A stretch of 64,000 bases of DNA from Arsukibacterium sp. UBA3155 (GTDB lineage: Bacteria > Pseudomonadota > Gammaproteobacteria > Enterobacterales > Alteromonadaceae), in the NCBI GenBank assembly GCA_002364615.1, contig DEYP01000018.1, forward strand, positions 1 through 64,000, in the 5' to 3' direction. Below are positions 7,564 through 16,851 of this stretch, piece after piece. Under the pieces are notes generated by a model. The model did no database searches. It saw nothing but the letters and a program-made list of their open reading frames with translations, and was not told the DNA's origin. The position numbers and the translations under genes were made by a program. Each line of letters opens with the position of its first letter. Within the stretch, counting starts at the first letter, position 1.

Positions 7564-7842
7564 CTAGGCGGGCCAGGCCAAATGGTGCTGTTTTGAAAGA
7601 GCTTGCTCTTGCTCCAGCCACTTTACAAAATTATGTACCGTTAATCCATAATTACGTGCCAGTACATAGTACTCATATGCTAAATAGACTAAATCGGCAT
7701 AACACCAAATCTTCCCTTCACAAATCACCTTATCGCTACGGTGCTCAGCTAAATGGGCAATTTTAGTCATCAGTTCGCGCAGTTTACCTATCCTAATCAG
7801 CGCAGGTAAATCATCGCTTGTAACGTTAAAGTTTATGGCCAT
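7564..7842 (-). CDS. Small protein of unknown function upstream of the WYL regulator
   Basis: 92 aa, not recognised. It appears all-helical, with a Leu/Tyr-rich middle (YADLVYLAYEYYVLARNYGL) and no signal peptide. It is 71 nt upstream of the WYL regulator on the same strand, so co-transcription is possible. GGGAG lies 11 nt before the ATG, a long spacing. Coding status is moderately likely. Confidence 0.45.
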   Translation of the reverse strand: MAINFNVTSDDLPALIRIGKLRELMTKIAHLAEHRSDKVICEGKIWCYADLVYLAYEYYVLARNYGLTVHNFVKWLEQEQALSKQHHLAWPA

Positions 7843-7880
7843 CAGTCAATTGCTCCCGTTTATGTAGCTTTATACCTGTC

Positions 7881-8003
7881 ATCCTTGAAGCTGCAGGGGT
7901 GTTGGCTGCCTTCACTCACTGGTGCGCCAGCCCGGCCCAATCGCATAGATAGCTATGCTCATGGAGATTCATTCAGTTGCCGCCTACCTGCAACTTCAAT
8001 GAT
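7881..8003. repeat. Hairpin repeat family A, copy 1
   Basis: A 123-bp element with 17-nt terminal arms matching 15 of 17 as inverted repeats (7881-7897 and 7987-8003). Its interior (GGGTGTTG, CGCCAG, CCAATC, GCTCATGG, GATTCA, GCCGCCTAC) recurs in the same order at 23667-23761. Copy 1 has about 17 extra nt near 7910-7926. It fills part of the 439-nt gene-free stretch 7843-8281. The rest (8004-8281) shows no gene or motif I can name. Confidence 0.7.
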
Positions 8004-8281
8004 TTTGGGTATAGTTATTCACTCATATAAAAACTGTAGAGTAATTAAGCCAGGTACCCAACGCTTATTAAAGAATGCAAAAAAGCTCCTGCCTGAAAAA
8101 CATACACTGAGCATCTGCACAGTATGGTGTGAATTTGGAAACTACCTAAGATGTGCAGCAAGGGATGACATGTCGCTATCAGTGACATAGTGAATGGACA
8201 AGGCTGCAGGAAGTGGCCAACAGGATGTAACAAGGACAAGCTGGCAGGGATGCCAATTACTCAAAGGCCAGAGGTATAGCA

Positions 8282-8578
8282 ATGAATTACGCACAACACG
8301 AGCTGTTTTTAATCAATTTACGCCAGCAGTTTTCAGACATTTTTTTAGTAAGTAAGGCGGGAAAAGACAATTCTGAACAGAGGCTACGCGCTCAGGGTTT
8401 TATCCACGCTGGTGAGCTACTTGAAATATGCGGTCGGCAGGAAGTGCAGCAACTAATGGAGCAGGTACACCTGGAAGTGTTTGGGGTAACCATAGCCGAG
8501 CGGAAACCCAGCGAATTGGCGCGCCGCCAGCAGGCACTAAAGCTAGGTGATTATGATTACTTTGATGAGCCGGCCTGA
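8282..8578 (+). CDS. Small island protein of unknown function
   Basis: 98 aa, not recognised. It is mostly helical and charged, with an acidic aromatic end (LGDYDYFDEPA). AGAGG lies 8 nt before the ATG, which supports translation. It stands alone between repeat element A and the long leader of the sigma-factor operon. Confidence 0.5.
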   Translation: MNYAQHELFLINLRQQFSDIFLVSKAGKDNSEQRLRAQGFIHAGELLEICGRQEVQQLMEQVHLEVFGVTIAERKPSELARRQQALKLGDYDYFDEPA

Positions 8579-9062
8579 TCGCGTTTAAAGCGTTGAGTAT
8601 AGATTGGAAGTTTAGATTTTATTAATGACCGTCAGGCGGGTTATCAAATCATATATCAGCTGCAGAAAACCAGTACTTGTTGTATTGGTATTCATTTGTT
8701 AATTTAGGTACGTAATAGTCATACCCTTAGTCAATAGATCTATATTTTGCAGTCGCTTTAAATCAGCTTGTTAGGAGCTTGATTAAAGCTGTGAGGCATC
8801 ACTGGACCACTTGTCATTAGAACGAGAATCAATGTGTGCATAGTTCAACGGAAGTGTGCAGGTCTTTTTAACTGGAGACTTCAAAGATTATACAGGGAGA
8901 GTTTTTTGGCATTTGGCATCATTGGAAACATTTTGAATTTATTGGGTTTTTCTCTCCGGGAGTACTTAAAACTTCCAACTTCTTTTATAGTTTGGTGGCT
9001 TTAGTTGATGCTAGATGTAACTTATTGCTTGCTTTTGATAATTGCTGGGTTAGCAAAAGCCT
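8579..9062 (+). promoter_or_regulatory. 484-nt leader upstream of the ankyrin-sigma operon
   Basis: No recognised gene. It presumably carries the promoter for the five-gene defence operon. A GGGAGA site at 8895-8900 sits 5 nt before a TTG-initiated 32-codon hydrophobic frame (8906-9004). A distant inverted pair, TTGGAAGTTT (near 8604) and AAACTTCCAA (near 8967), brackets much of the region. The sigma ORF itself lacks a convincing ribosome site. Confidence 0.3.
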
Positions 9063-11435
9063 ATGATTAAGCTTAATCCATTGCTGCGTCTAGCTATTAT
9101 CACAAATGCTCAAACAGCTATAAAACACCATATCCAAAAAGGCGACGACATAAATGGAGTAGACAGCAATGGAGCGACTCCTTTAATTTTGGCTGCAACC
9201 AGAAAGAACACTGATGTTGTCAGACTTTTGCTGGCTGCCGGGGCTGAACCAAACTTGGTTGATAATAAAGGCAATAATGCTCTTTTCTATGCTATTAAAA
9301 GTAATTGTCCTGATTTGATTCAGTTGCTTACGAATTTAAATATAAATATGCGTTCCAGTTCATACGATATCAGTACGGTAGAGACCGACCAATCTATAAA
9401 AGAAGAGTCATGTTCTCCCGAAGATTTGACGCAATTTAGGCCAAATAGTTTTGCTATCTCAGAAGATAATAATACCTCAATTTATAGCTTACAAACACCG
9501 GGATCAAATGAAAGCGCAATGGTACTCGAAGTAAATGACAACTCTCCAAAGACAGAGGTTGGTGAGCAAAGCTTTATCGATGATATTTGTCATGAGCCGA
9601 ATTATCAAGTTCACAAGACTATAGATAATAACGAAGTATTAGGTGTTGGATTTCCGGTTTTATACATTGAAAAGCATAGTGATTTGAACAATAGCGTCAA
9701 CACTGCGACATCTAAATATGAATTGCCAACTCATAACTTGAGTACCTCCGTCTTGCTTGATGAAGAACCTTTAGACTCGTGCCTTATCGATGAGTGGATT
9801 ACAGAAAAGGAACCGGTTGCACCTGATGGCGATGAACAAGTTGTAGAAGCTGTTAAGAATGTACATAACGCTATTGGTCGACATAGGGCTTTAGATAGAG
9901 ACGAAGATTGGGGCGAAATAGATCTTTATTTGCCTGAGCGCTCAGAATTACTGAACAAAGGCGATATCGATGAAACTCTCACAACATTTCTACTTTCTGC
10001 TGTTAGTTTGGGAAGTGTTTCCGAAACAGAGTTAATTGAGCTTTGTTTAGACCCCGACGGTTCGCGAAATCCTGATTCTGAGGGAGTTATTTCCTATGTT
10101 GTTGGCGAGCTCAAGTCGATTATCGGCGAATACAGCGAACTTTATTTTGAGGAAGTAGATTTGGAAAATGCATCGTCTGAAGAAAAATTTCAGATAGATG
10201 AAGCCAGAGATTTCATCAAGGAACTCGCCTCTAACTATAATGAGCCGTCCAGATTTTACTACAAAAATGTTCGGGGTAAACTTCTTGAAGCTGAGGAAGA
10301 AATTTCCCTGGGCAAGCAGATGGAAGATTCATTGCAAAGCGCCTTGCTCGCTCTAGCGCAATGGCCAGAAGGGCTTTCTGTTTTGTTTGAAAAAGCTGAT
10401 AAGGTTGTTCTGGGTGAGATTGAATCAAAGTCTATCAGTCGAGGGCTAAACTCAGACAGTGAAGGTGATGATCAAATTTCAGATGAGATGTTAAATGACG
10501 ATGAAGACTTTAAGGAAGGTAGTGAAATTGCTCCTTCAGGATTTTTGGATGCGATAGGCGCTGTCCGTGATGCTGAGGGAGATATCCAATTAACTGTTGA
10601 AGCATTGAAAGTATTGAGATTGACTCGTCAGTTTCTTTTTGAGCTGGTTGGTAAGCAAAAAGACTCTAATGCTTTTTATCAAGACTTTTTGACTGCATTA
10701 GAAAGTTATTCCCAAGCCAGACAACATATGATTCAGAGCAATCTGAGATTGGCTTTATCTATTGCCAAGAAATACTCTCGCTCTGATTTAGCGATGGATG
10801 ATCTGATTCAGGAAGCAAATATTGGCCTAATGAAAGCGGTTGAGCGTTTTGACTGGCGTAGAGGATTTCGTTTTTCAACTTATGCTACTTGGTGGATCCG
10901 TCAGCAAGTAACAAGGGGTATAGCAGACACAGAAAGAACGGTTCGAGCTCCAGTTCATGTTCAAGAAAAGGCCAGAAAGCTGCTTCGCGAGCGAGAAGAA
11001 ATGCAGCTTCGAAGTGGGATGCCTGAAACTGATATCGAAACTGCGAGACGTATAGGTGCTTCTTTGTCTTCCACTTGGCAGCTTCTTTCAATGTTTGAAA
11101 AGGCAGAGTCGCTTGATGACCAAGACTTTTCAATGAATTTAGCAGACGTCAATTTCCTAGATGAATCAGACCCATCAACGCCTGAGGAACAAGCTATTTA
11201 TGAGTCTCTCTGCAGAGTAATCCACAAAATGTTGCAGGAATTCGATCCCCGATCCAGGGAGATAATAATTTCTCGCTTTGGTCTTTTTGAATCAAACGAA
11301 ATGACCCTTGAAGAAGTTGGGCAGTCTTTTGGTGTTACTCGTGAGCGCATTCGGCAAATCGAATCAAAGGCCATGAGTAAACTTTTTCATCGGGAGAGAA
11401 AGGAAGTTCTAGCACCATTTTTAAATAAGGAATGA
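9063..11435 (+). CDS. Ankyrin-repeat / sigma-70 fusion protein, first gene of the defence operon
   Basis: 790 aa. Residues 5-97 hold about three ankyrin repeats (NGATPLILAATRKNTDVVRLLLAAGAEPN is the clearest, 36-64). An acidic low-complexity linker (about 100-290) follows. Residues 300-440 contain sigma region 1.1/1.2-like sequence (LLEAEEEISLGKQMED). Residues 548-620 are region 2 (DDLIQEANIGLMKAVERFD, STYATWWIRQQVTR), 630-700 region 3, and 748-771 region 4.2 (TLEEVGQSFGVTRERIRQIE). All core-binding and promoter-recognition regions seem intact, so it should act as a sigma factor. Its stop overlaps the next gene at ATGA, tying it to the MORC-Z1-nuclease-AIPR operon. Inferred role: infection-responsive activator of the operon or a phage-transcription sensor. 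The start is uncertain because the ribosome site is weak. Confidence 0.88.
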   Translation: MIKLNPLLRLAIITNAQTAIKHHIQKGDDINGVDSNGATPLILAATRKNTDVVRLLLAAGAEPNLVDNKGNNALFYAIKSNCPDLIQLLTNLNINMRSSSYDISTVETDQSIKEESCSPEDLTQFRPNSFAISEDNNTSIYSLQTPGSNESAMVLEVNDNSPKTEVGEQSFIDDICHEPNYQVHKTIDNNEVLGVGFPVLYIEKHSDLNNSVNTATSKYELPTHNLSTSVLLDEEPLDSCLIDEWITEKEPVAPDGDEQVVEAVKNVHNAIGRHRALDRDEDWGEIDLYLPERSELLNKGDIDETLTTFLLSAVSLGSVSETELIELCLDPDGSRNPDSEGVISYVVGELKSIIGEYSELYFEEVDLENASSEEKFQIDEARDFIKELASNYNEPSRFYYKNVRGKLLEAEEEISLGKQMEDSLQSALLALAQWPEGLSVLFEKADKVVLGEIESKSISRGLNSDSEGDDQISDEMLNDDEDFKEGSEIAPSGFLDAIGAVRDAEGDIQLTVEALKVLRLTRQFLFELVGKQKDSNAFYQDFLTALESYSQARQHMIQSNLRLALSIAKKYSRSDLAMDDLIQEANIGLMKAVERFDWRRGFRFSTYATWWIRQQVTRGIADTERTVRAPVHVQEKARKLLREREEMQLRSGMPETDIETARRIGASLSSTWQLLSMFEKAESLDDQDFSMNLADVNFLDESDPSTPEEQAIYESLCRVIHKMLQEFDPRSREIIISRFGLFESNEMTLEEVGQSFGVTRERIRQIESKAMSKLFHRERKEVLAPFLNKE

Positions 11436-11440
11436 CGGTA

Positions 11441-12943
11441 GTGTTGCTAAAGAAAAGACATGCGCCACCAAAAGCCAGTGCAATGATTGAAGCACTCCGC
11501 GGGCTTGGATACTCAACTGCTGCATCGCTGGCAGATGTTATCGACAACTCAATTTCTGCCGGGGCAACAGAAATTCGCTTGCAGTTCTACTGGGACGGTT
11601 TACAGAGTCGAATAAGTATTATAGACAACGGGCGTGGCATGAATGATGCTGAACTCGAAGCTGCTATGACCCTTGGAACAATCAACCCATTAGATGAGAG
11701 GCATCCAACAGATCTTGGCCGATTCGGAATGGGACTTAAGACGGCTTCTTTCTCACAATGCCGGAGGCTTACGGTTGCTTCAAGAGTTAAAAATGGTGAC
11801 TTAGTTTGTTTACGTTGGGACTTGGATGCAATTGCTGAATCTTTAGATAGTGACTGGTATATGCTTGAAGGACCAGCAGCCGGGTCAGAACTTTTTATAG
11901 AGAAACTATCTTCGTTTGAATCAGGTACCTTGGTTCTCTGGGAACTAATGGACCGAGTGGTCACGCTTGGTACAGATTTGAATCATTTTTCTGACATGAT
12001 TGATGACATAGAACTGCGTCTAGGTATGATATTTCACCGACTAATTGAAGGAGCACGACCTGGTTTTCGTCTTTTCATTAATGACAAGCAGGTTGCCCCT
12101 TGGGACCCGTTCATGACTGGGAATCCGGGAAAAGCTCTTGAATCTCCGATTGAACGAAAAAGCACGTCTTCAGGTGTTGTAGAAGTCCAGTGTCATGTCC
12201 TACCGCACAGGGATAAGCTTTCGGAGGAAGAATTTCTTAAAGCTGGTGGCCCTGAAGGATGGACATCGCATCAAGGTTTCTATGTTTATCGGAATAAGCG
12301 TCTTTTGTTGGCTGGAAATTGGTTAGGGTTAGGAAAAGGACGGGCTTGGCATAGAGAAGAGCCGCATCGACTTGCAAGAATTCGTATTGATATACCGAAT
12401 ACCGCGGATGCAGATTGGAAAATTGATATTAAAAAATCGACTGCCCGCCCGCCAGTTTTTGTGCGCAACTGGCTTACAAAACTTGCCGAAAGTACAAGAG
12501 ATAAAGCGCGCAAGGTATTTGCTTTTCGCGGTTCCCCAACAACTGGTATCGGTGGCGAACCAATTGAGCATACTTGGCGTGTTGAACATCTGAAAAGTGG
12601 TGTCCGTTACAGGATTGATGTTTCACACCCAGCTGTGTCTGCTGTTATTGAAGCCTGTGGCGGTCATAAAGACCTTGTTAAGGCAATGCTTAGGGTTGTT
12701 GAAGAAACTGTTCCAGTTCAGCGAATATGGCTTGATACAGCAGAAAATAAAGATACGCCTAGAACAGGGTTTGATGGAGAACCGAATGATACAGTTGTAG
12801 AAGTGGCAACTGTTCTATTTAACGATTTGATCGAGCGCAAGGGATTGAGCGTTGAGGATGCCCACCAGTCTATGCTGAGAACGGAGCCTTTCCAAAAATA
12901 CCCCTCCCTAATAGCGAATTTAAGGAAAACATTAAATGAATAA
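11441..12943 (+). CDS. MORC/MutL-like GHKL ATPase of a defence system
   Basis: About 500 aa from the GTG at 11441, which has AAGGA 9 nt upstream; the ATG at 11432 has no room for one. The Bergerat-fold motifs are present: LADVIDNSISAGA (N-box), IIDNGRGM (G1) and LGRFGMGLKTASFS (G2). A C-terminal half without catalytic motifs follows, as in prokaryotic MORC-like proteins that accompany restriction-modification genes. Such ATPases are thought to clamp or loop DNA for a partner helicase and nuclease. The stop overlaps the Z1 gene by 8 nt, so the two are translationally coupled. Confidence 0.9.
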   Translation: MLLKKRHAPPKASAMIEALRGLGYSTAASLADVIDNSISAGATEIRLQFYWDGLQSRISIIDNGRGMNDAELEAAMTLGTINPLDERHPTDLGRFGMGLKTASFSQCRRLTVASRVKNGDLVCLRWDLDAIAESLDSDWYMLEGPAAGSELFIEKLSSFESGTLVLWELMDRVVTLGTDLNHFSDMIDDIELRLGMIFHRLIEGARPGFRLFINDKQVAPWDPFMTGNPGKALESPIERKSTSSGVVEVQCHVLPHRDKLSEEEFLKAGGPEGWTSHQGFYVYRNKRLLLAGNWLGLGKGRAWHREEPHRLARIRIDIPNTADADWKIDIKKSTARPPVFVRNWLTKLAESTRDKARKVFAFRGSPTTGIGGEPIEHTWRVEHLKSGVRYRIDVSHPAVSAVIEACGGHKDLVKAMLRVVEETVPVQRIWLDTAENKDTPRTGFDGEPNDTVVEVATVLFNDLIERKGLSVEDAHQSMLRTEPFQKYPSLIANLRKTLNE

Positions 12944-15842
12944 AACGGACGGCACTGGTTCGCAAGCTGAGTTATTGGAGAATATCATAGCCACAGCTCA
13001 GAGACTGGTTAAAGCTGAAAAAGATAAATCTAATGTTACCCCGGCGTTCATATTAGAGAAAGTCAAACTTGCAACCATGGTTTTCGGTGGTGATTCACAT
13101 GATTTAGTAGATCAAAAACAAGCCGTAGCAACACTTATTCAGCGCTTTAGTCATCGGATTGGTAAATCTACCACATTAAAAGACGATATTGATCATGTTG
13201 ATTGGTTATCTGCTTCTCGCAAACGTGACTGGCAATACTGGCGTCGCTACAAAGATTATCTCGAGTCAAAACTTTCAGATGTTGTGGTAGAAGGGTTGAA
13301 TGAAGCCACCGATGACATTCTTAGTCTTTTGGAAGATCCAAAACGAGTCGACTCATGGGATCGTCGTGGGCTAGTTGTTGGCCATGTCCAGTCAGGTAAA
13401 ACTAGTAATTATTCAGGTCTAATTTGTAAGGCTGCTGATGCTGGATACAAGATCATTATTGTACTTGCAGGGATGCACAATAATCTGAGATCACAAACAC
13501 AAATAAGACTAGAGGAGAGTTTTCTCGGTTATGAAACAACAGTTGATCGAGACCCCGGAAAACCAATAGGTGTAGCAGAATTTGGTGGCGATTTAAAAAC
13601 TAACTCTGCTACAACAAGAGCTGAGAATGGTGATTTTAATAAGGCTATAGCAAAGCATTTTCATGGTATAACTCCTGAAGAACGACCGTGGCTTTTCGTT
13701 GTAAAAAAACAGAAGACAGTGTTAACAGCACTTTTGCGGTGGTTACAAACGCGTGTAGCCGACAGCACAGATGAGAACGATGGAAGAAGCCTTGTAACTA
13801 AGTTGCCGTTATTGATGATAGATGACGAAGCCGACAACGCTTCTGTGGATACCGGCGAACAGTCATTCAATGAAGATGGAACACCGGACGAGGAGCATCA
13901 GCCGAAAACTATCAACAGCCTCATCAGACAGATCCTTCACTCCTTTACTCGAAAGGCATATGTTGGTTACACCGCAACGCCGTTTGCAAACATTTTTATT
14001 CATCAAAAAGGGGCCACTATAAAGGAAGGTCCTGATGTTTTTCCAAGCTCTTTTATCATTAACTTAGCTGCACCATCAAATTATGTTGGTCCCACACGAA
14101 TGTTTGGCAAATTAACAAAAGATGGTCGAACTGAAGGACTACCACTTTCTAGATTCATTCTCGACGTCTATAACGATGAAACAAGATCAGGTTGGATGCC
14201 TCCTACACACAAGACAATTCATATTCCGACTTTTCAAGGGGAAGAGGTTATTCCACCTTCTCTTCAGGAGGCAATTTACTCATTTATATTGGCATGTGCT
14301 ACTCGACAATTACGTGGGCAAGAAGGCGAGCACTGTTCAATGCTAATACACGTAACTCGTTTCGTTAACGTTCAAAAGCAAGTCTATGAACAGGTTGAAA
14401 CTTTTATACGTCAAGTTCGACAAAGAATTGCACGGAGAATGGGTACGGAAGATATTCTAGAACAGTTAAGGAAGCTCTGGGAGAATGATTTCATTCCTAT
14501 CAGCTATAAGGTCGCCGCGTTATCACCGAAAGAGGAATTGCCTCCACAAATGCCAGAGTGGAAGGAAATTCTTAATGTTTTACCAGAGGTGCTGGAGGAT
14601 ATTGAAGTTCGAGCTATTAATGGAACGGCAAAAGACGCATTAGATTACGTGACTCCGGGCGCTGCCCTTAAAGTCATAGCTGTGGGTGGAGACAAGCTGG
14701 CTCGAGGTTTAACGCTTGAAGGTTTATGTACTAGTTACTTCGTTCGGACCACAAAGATGTACGATACCTTAATGCAGATGGGGCGATGGTTTGGATATCG
14801 ACCAGGTTATTTAGACTTATGCCGGTTATATACGTCACCTGATTTGGTTAATTGGTTTGGTCATATTGCAGATGCTGCGGAAGAGCTTCGAGAGGAGTTT
14901 GATTTTATGTCTGCAGCGAAGCTGACTCCCAAGCAGTATGGTCTCAAGGTATTGTCGCATAAGGTGATGATGGTGACCTCACCATTGAAGATGCGGAACT
15001 CTCAGAAGTTAGCACTCACCTATAGTGGAACGCGTCCTCAGACAATCCTCTTTCATCGAGATGCCAATATTCAGCAAAACAACCTGGACGCTACCGACTC
15101 ATTAGTGCTATCTCTTGGAACTTCTTTTACAGAGTCCCCCAAATACGATCGTGATGGAGTTCAAGACTCTTGGTCAAACGCAAGACTTTGGAGAGATGTG
15201 GATGTTGCTAAAGTTCTCGATTTTCTGAATAGTTATATTACTCATCCTACAGCGACGAGCGCAAACGCATCAGTCTTGTCAGAGTTCATAACTAAAATGG
15301 TTGAAACTGGGCAATTGACCAGATGGAGTATTGCTTTATTAAGTGGCGGGAAAGGGGAGGGGAAGAAGCACACTTTTCCGGGGGGGACGGCATCCAAGAA
15401 TTATTTCATCCGTAAAACTGAGGATTCCGAGGACTATGAACTTCAGGAGCCTGGCAAGTTTTCTATTGGAGTGTTGACTGATCCTAAGGATGAGGGAATC
15501 GATCTAAACGATGATGTCTGGCGTCAAGCGTTGAAGGCAACTCTTGACGCATGGAAGCCTGATCATGCTCGTGGCCGAGTTAAGCCTCCGCAGGTCCCTA
15601 GTGGTAAAGGGATTCGCGAAATCCGAGGTAAACTAGGTGATGAAGTTGATAGAGGTTTACTGCTGCTATATCCGCTTAGCCCTTATCATGACAACGGAAA
15701 GCTGAAAGGAAAATGTATAGTTCCTGGTTGGACAAAGCCCATAATGGCTTTTGCTATGGCATTCCCATCAAGTGACAATGCTATAACAGTGGTGTATGAC
15801 GTAAATGACCTCTTTTGGAATCAAGAACATGGCCCGCTCTAG
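12936..15842 (+). CDS. Z1-domain superfamily 2 helicase-like protein
   Basis: 968 aa. Helicase motifs: GHVQSGKTSN (149-158, Walker A), LLMIDDEADNAS (292-303, DEAD-type Walker B), VGYTATPFAN (343-352, motif III), GGDKLARGLTLEG (584-596, motif V) and QMGRWFGYR (614-622, motif VI with the arginine finger). This is the classic Z1 pattern. Z1 proteins occur with MORC ATPases, DUF4420 nucleases and C5 methylases, where they probably translocate on DNA for the nuclease. AAGGA (12922-12926) lies 9 nt before the ATG. Confidence 0.93.
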   Translation: MNKTDGTGSQAELLENIIATAQRLVKAEKDKSNVTPAFILEKVKLATMVFGGDSHDLVDQKQAVATLIQRFSHRIGKSTTLKDDIDHVDWLSASRKRDWQYWRRYKDYLESKLSDVVVEGLNEATDDILSLLEDPKRVDSWDRRGLVVGHVQSGKTSNYSGLICKAADAGYKIIIVLAGMHNNLRSQTQIRLEESFLGYETTVDRDPGKPIGVAEFGGDLKTNSATTRAENGDFNKAIAKHFHGITPEERPWLFVVKKQKTVLTALLRWLQTRVADSTDENDGRSLVTKLPLLMIDDEADNASVDTGEQSFNEDGTPDEEHQPKTINSLIRQILHSFTRKAYVGYTATPFANIFIHQKGATIKEGPDVFPSSFIINLAAPSNYVGPTRMFGKLTKDGRTEGLPLSRFILDVYNDETRSGWMPPTHKTIHIPTFQGEEVIPPSLQEAIYSFILACATRQLRGQEGEHCSMLIHVTRFVNVQKQVYEQVETFIRQVRQRIARRMGTEDILEQLRKLWENDFIPISYKVAALSPKEELPPQMPEWKEILNVLPEVLEDIEVRAINGTAKDALDYVTPGAALKVIAVGGDKLARGLTLEGLCTSYFVRTTKMYDTLMQMGRWFGYRPGYLDLCRLYTSPDLVNWFGHIADAAEELREEFDFMSAAKLTPKQYGLKVLSHKVMMVTSPLKMRNSQKLALTYSGTRPQTILFHRDANIQQNNLDATDSLVLSLGTSFTESPKYDRDGVQDSWSNARLWRDVDVAKVLDFLNSYITHPTATSANASVLSEFITKMVETGQLTRWSIALLSGGKGEGKKHTFPGGTASKNYFIRKTEDSEDYELQEPGKFSIGVLTDPKDEGIDLNDDVWRQALKATLDAWKPDHARGRVKPPQVPSGKGIREIRGKLGDEVDRGLLLLYPLSPYHDNGKLKGKCIVPGWTKPIMAFAMAFPSSDNAITVVYDVNDLFWNQEHGPL

Positions 15843-16851
15843 TGAAGAGTTCATTTTAGCTTGGTCTGCTCTCGCATTTAAGAATGTTGAATGCGAGGAA
15901 ATCGGCTGGCAGGCCATTTTTTTACCCTCTGCTGGTTCTGTAGAGGTTCAGGCTGGACTGCGGTCTCCCAATAATGAGGAGGCGGTATTATTTTCTTTCC
16001 CGAATGCACGGATTACAAATAGAGAAAGATTACCCGAAGGTAAAGGATTCCTTGTTGAGAAGACAGAAACTTTTGGAAGTGGTGGTGTAAGGTTAGCTTT
16101 GACTAGAAAGATTGATGGTGATCTGGAATTGTTTACAACAATGGTCTGCGACATTGTAGGATCGATAGATGTAGCTGCAGCCGCAAATATGTCGGAATCC
16201 GGTTTATTACAAACTCTCATCAAACGGGTATTGCACTGGCAACGATTTATGTCACGAAATACAAATCCTTTAAGTCCTGAAGCAGAGCTCGGATTGGCAG
16301 GAGAACTTTATTTCGTGAAAGTTTTGCTTAAATCGCACTTACCGTCGGAAGTAGTTTTAAATGCATGGGTTGGACCAGAAGATGCACAACAAGATTTCTT
16401 GCTAGGGCAAGGTGCTATCGAAGTCAAGGCTACGATGTCGTCGTCGGGGTTTCCTGTGAAAATTGGTAGTTTAGAGCAATTAGATGATGCAGTTGCTTCG
16501 CCACTTTTTCTGGCCGCAGTAAAGTTTGTGGGAACTGACGAAGGTATGACTTTATCAGGCATGGTAACTGATATTGAGCATATTCTTAGGGAAGAACCCG
16601 AAATGGTTAATCTGTTTTATGAACGATTACTCCTTGCTGGATATACAGCTTCTCATTCAGAACAATACACCCGTCAATTTGAACCTAAAGAACAACGTAT
16701 ATTCATTGTGACGAATGATTTTCCCCGTATGACAACGGCTTCTGTCCCTGCCGGAGTAATCAGAGCCATCTATGAAATTAATTTGGATCAAGTGAAAGGT
16801 TTCTTTATTGAGTTGGATACGATGCTTAAAAAACTTGGAGTGACAGGATGA
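15829..16851 (+). CDS. PD-(D/E)XK nuclease, DUF4420-like
   Basis: About 340 aa from the ATG at 15829; an upstream ATG at 15805 is possible and both overlap the Z1 gene. The nuclease core is visible as E167 (LAGELYF), D197 (QQDFLLG) and E206-V-K208 (AIEVKA), numbered from 15805. This is the PD-(D/E)XK arrangement of the DUF4420 family. It is the likely DNA-cleaving subunit of the operon, with the Z1 helicase as motor and the cytosine methylase giving self-protection. The stop overlaps the AIPR start at ATGA. Confidence 0.85.
   Translation: MARSSEEFILAWSALAFKNVECEEIGWQAIFLPSAGSVEVQAGLRSPNNEEAVLFSFPNARITNRERLPEGKGFLVEKTETFGSGGVRLALTRKIDGDLELFTTMVCDIVGSIDVAAAANMSESGLLQTLIKRVLHWQRFMSRNTNPLSPEAELGLAGELYFVKVLLKSHLPSEVVLNAWVGPEDAQQDFLLGQGAIEVKATMSSSGFPVKIGSLEQLDDAVASPLFLAAVKFVGTDEGMTLSGMVTDIEHILREEPEMVNLFYERLLLAGYTASHSEQYTRQFEPKEQRIFIVTNDFPRMTTASVPAGVIRAIYEINLDQVKGFFIELDTMLKKLGVTG

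Noticed and set aside
7885-8239. Open frames on both strands in the gap before 8282
   Set aside because: The plus frame lies largely in hairpin repeat A and neither frame has a good ribosome site or a recognisable product.
11335-11964. Minus-strand frames opposite the sigma and ATPase genes
   Set aside because: The plus-strand proteins have complete domains and coupled starts, so the antisense frames are shadows.
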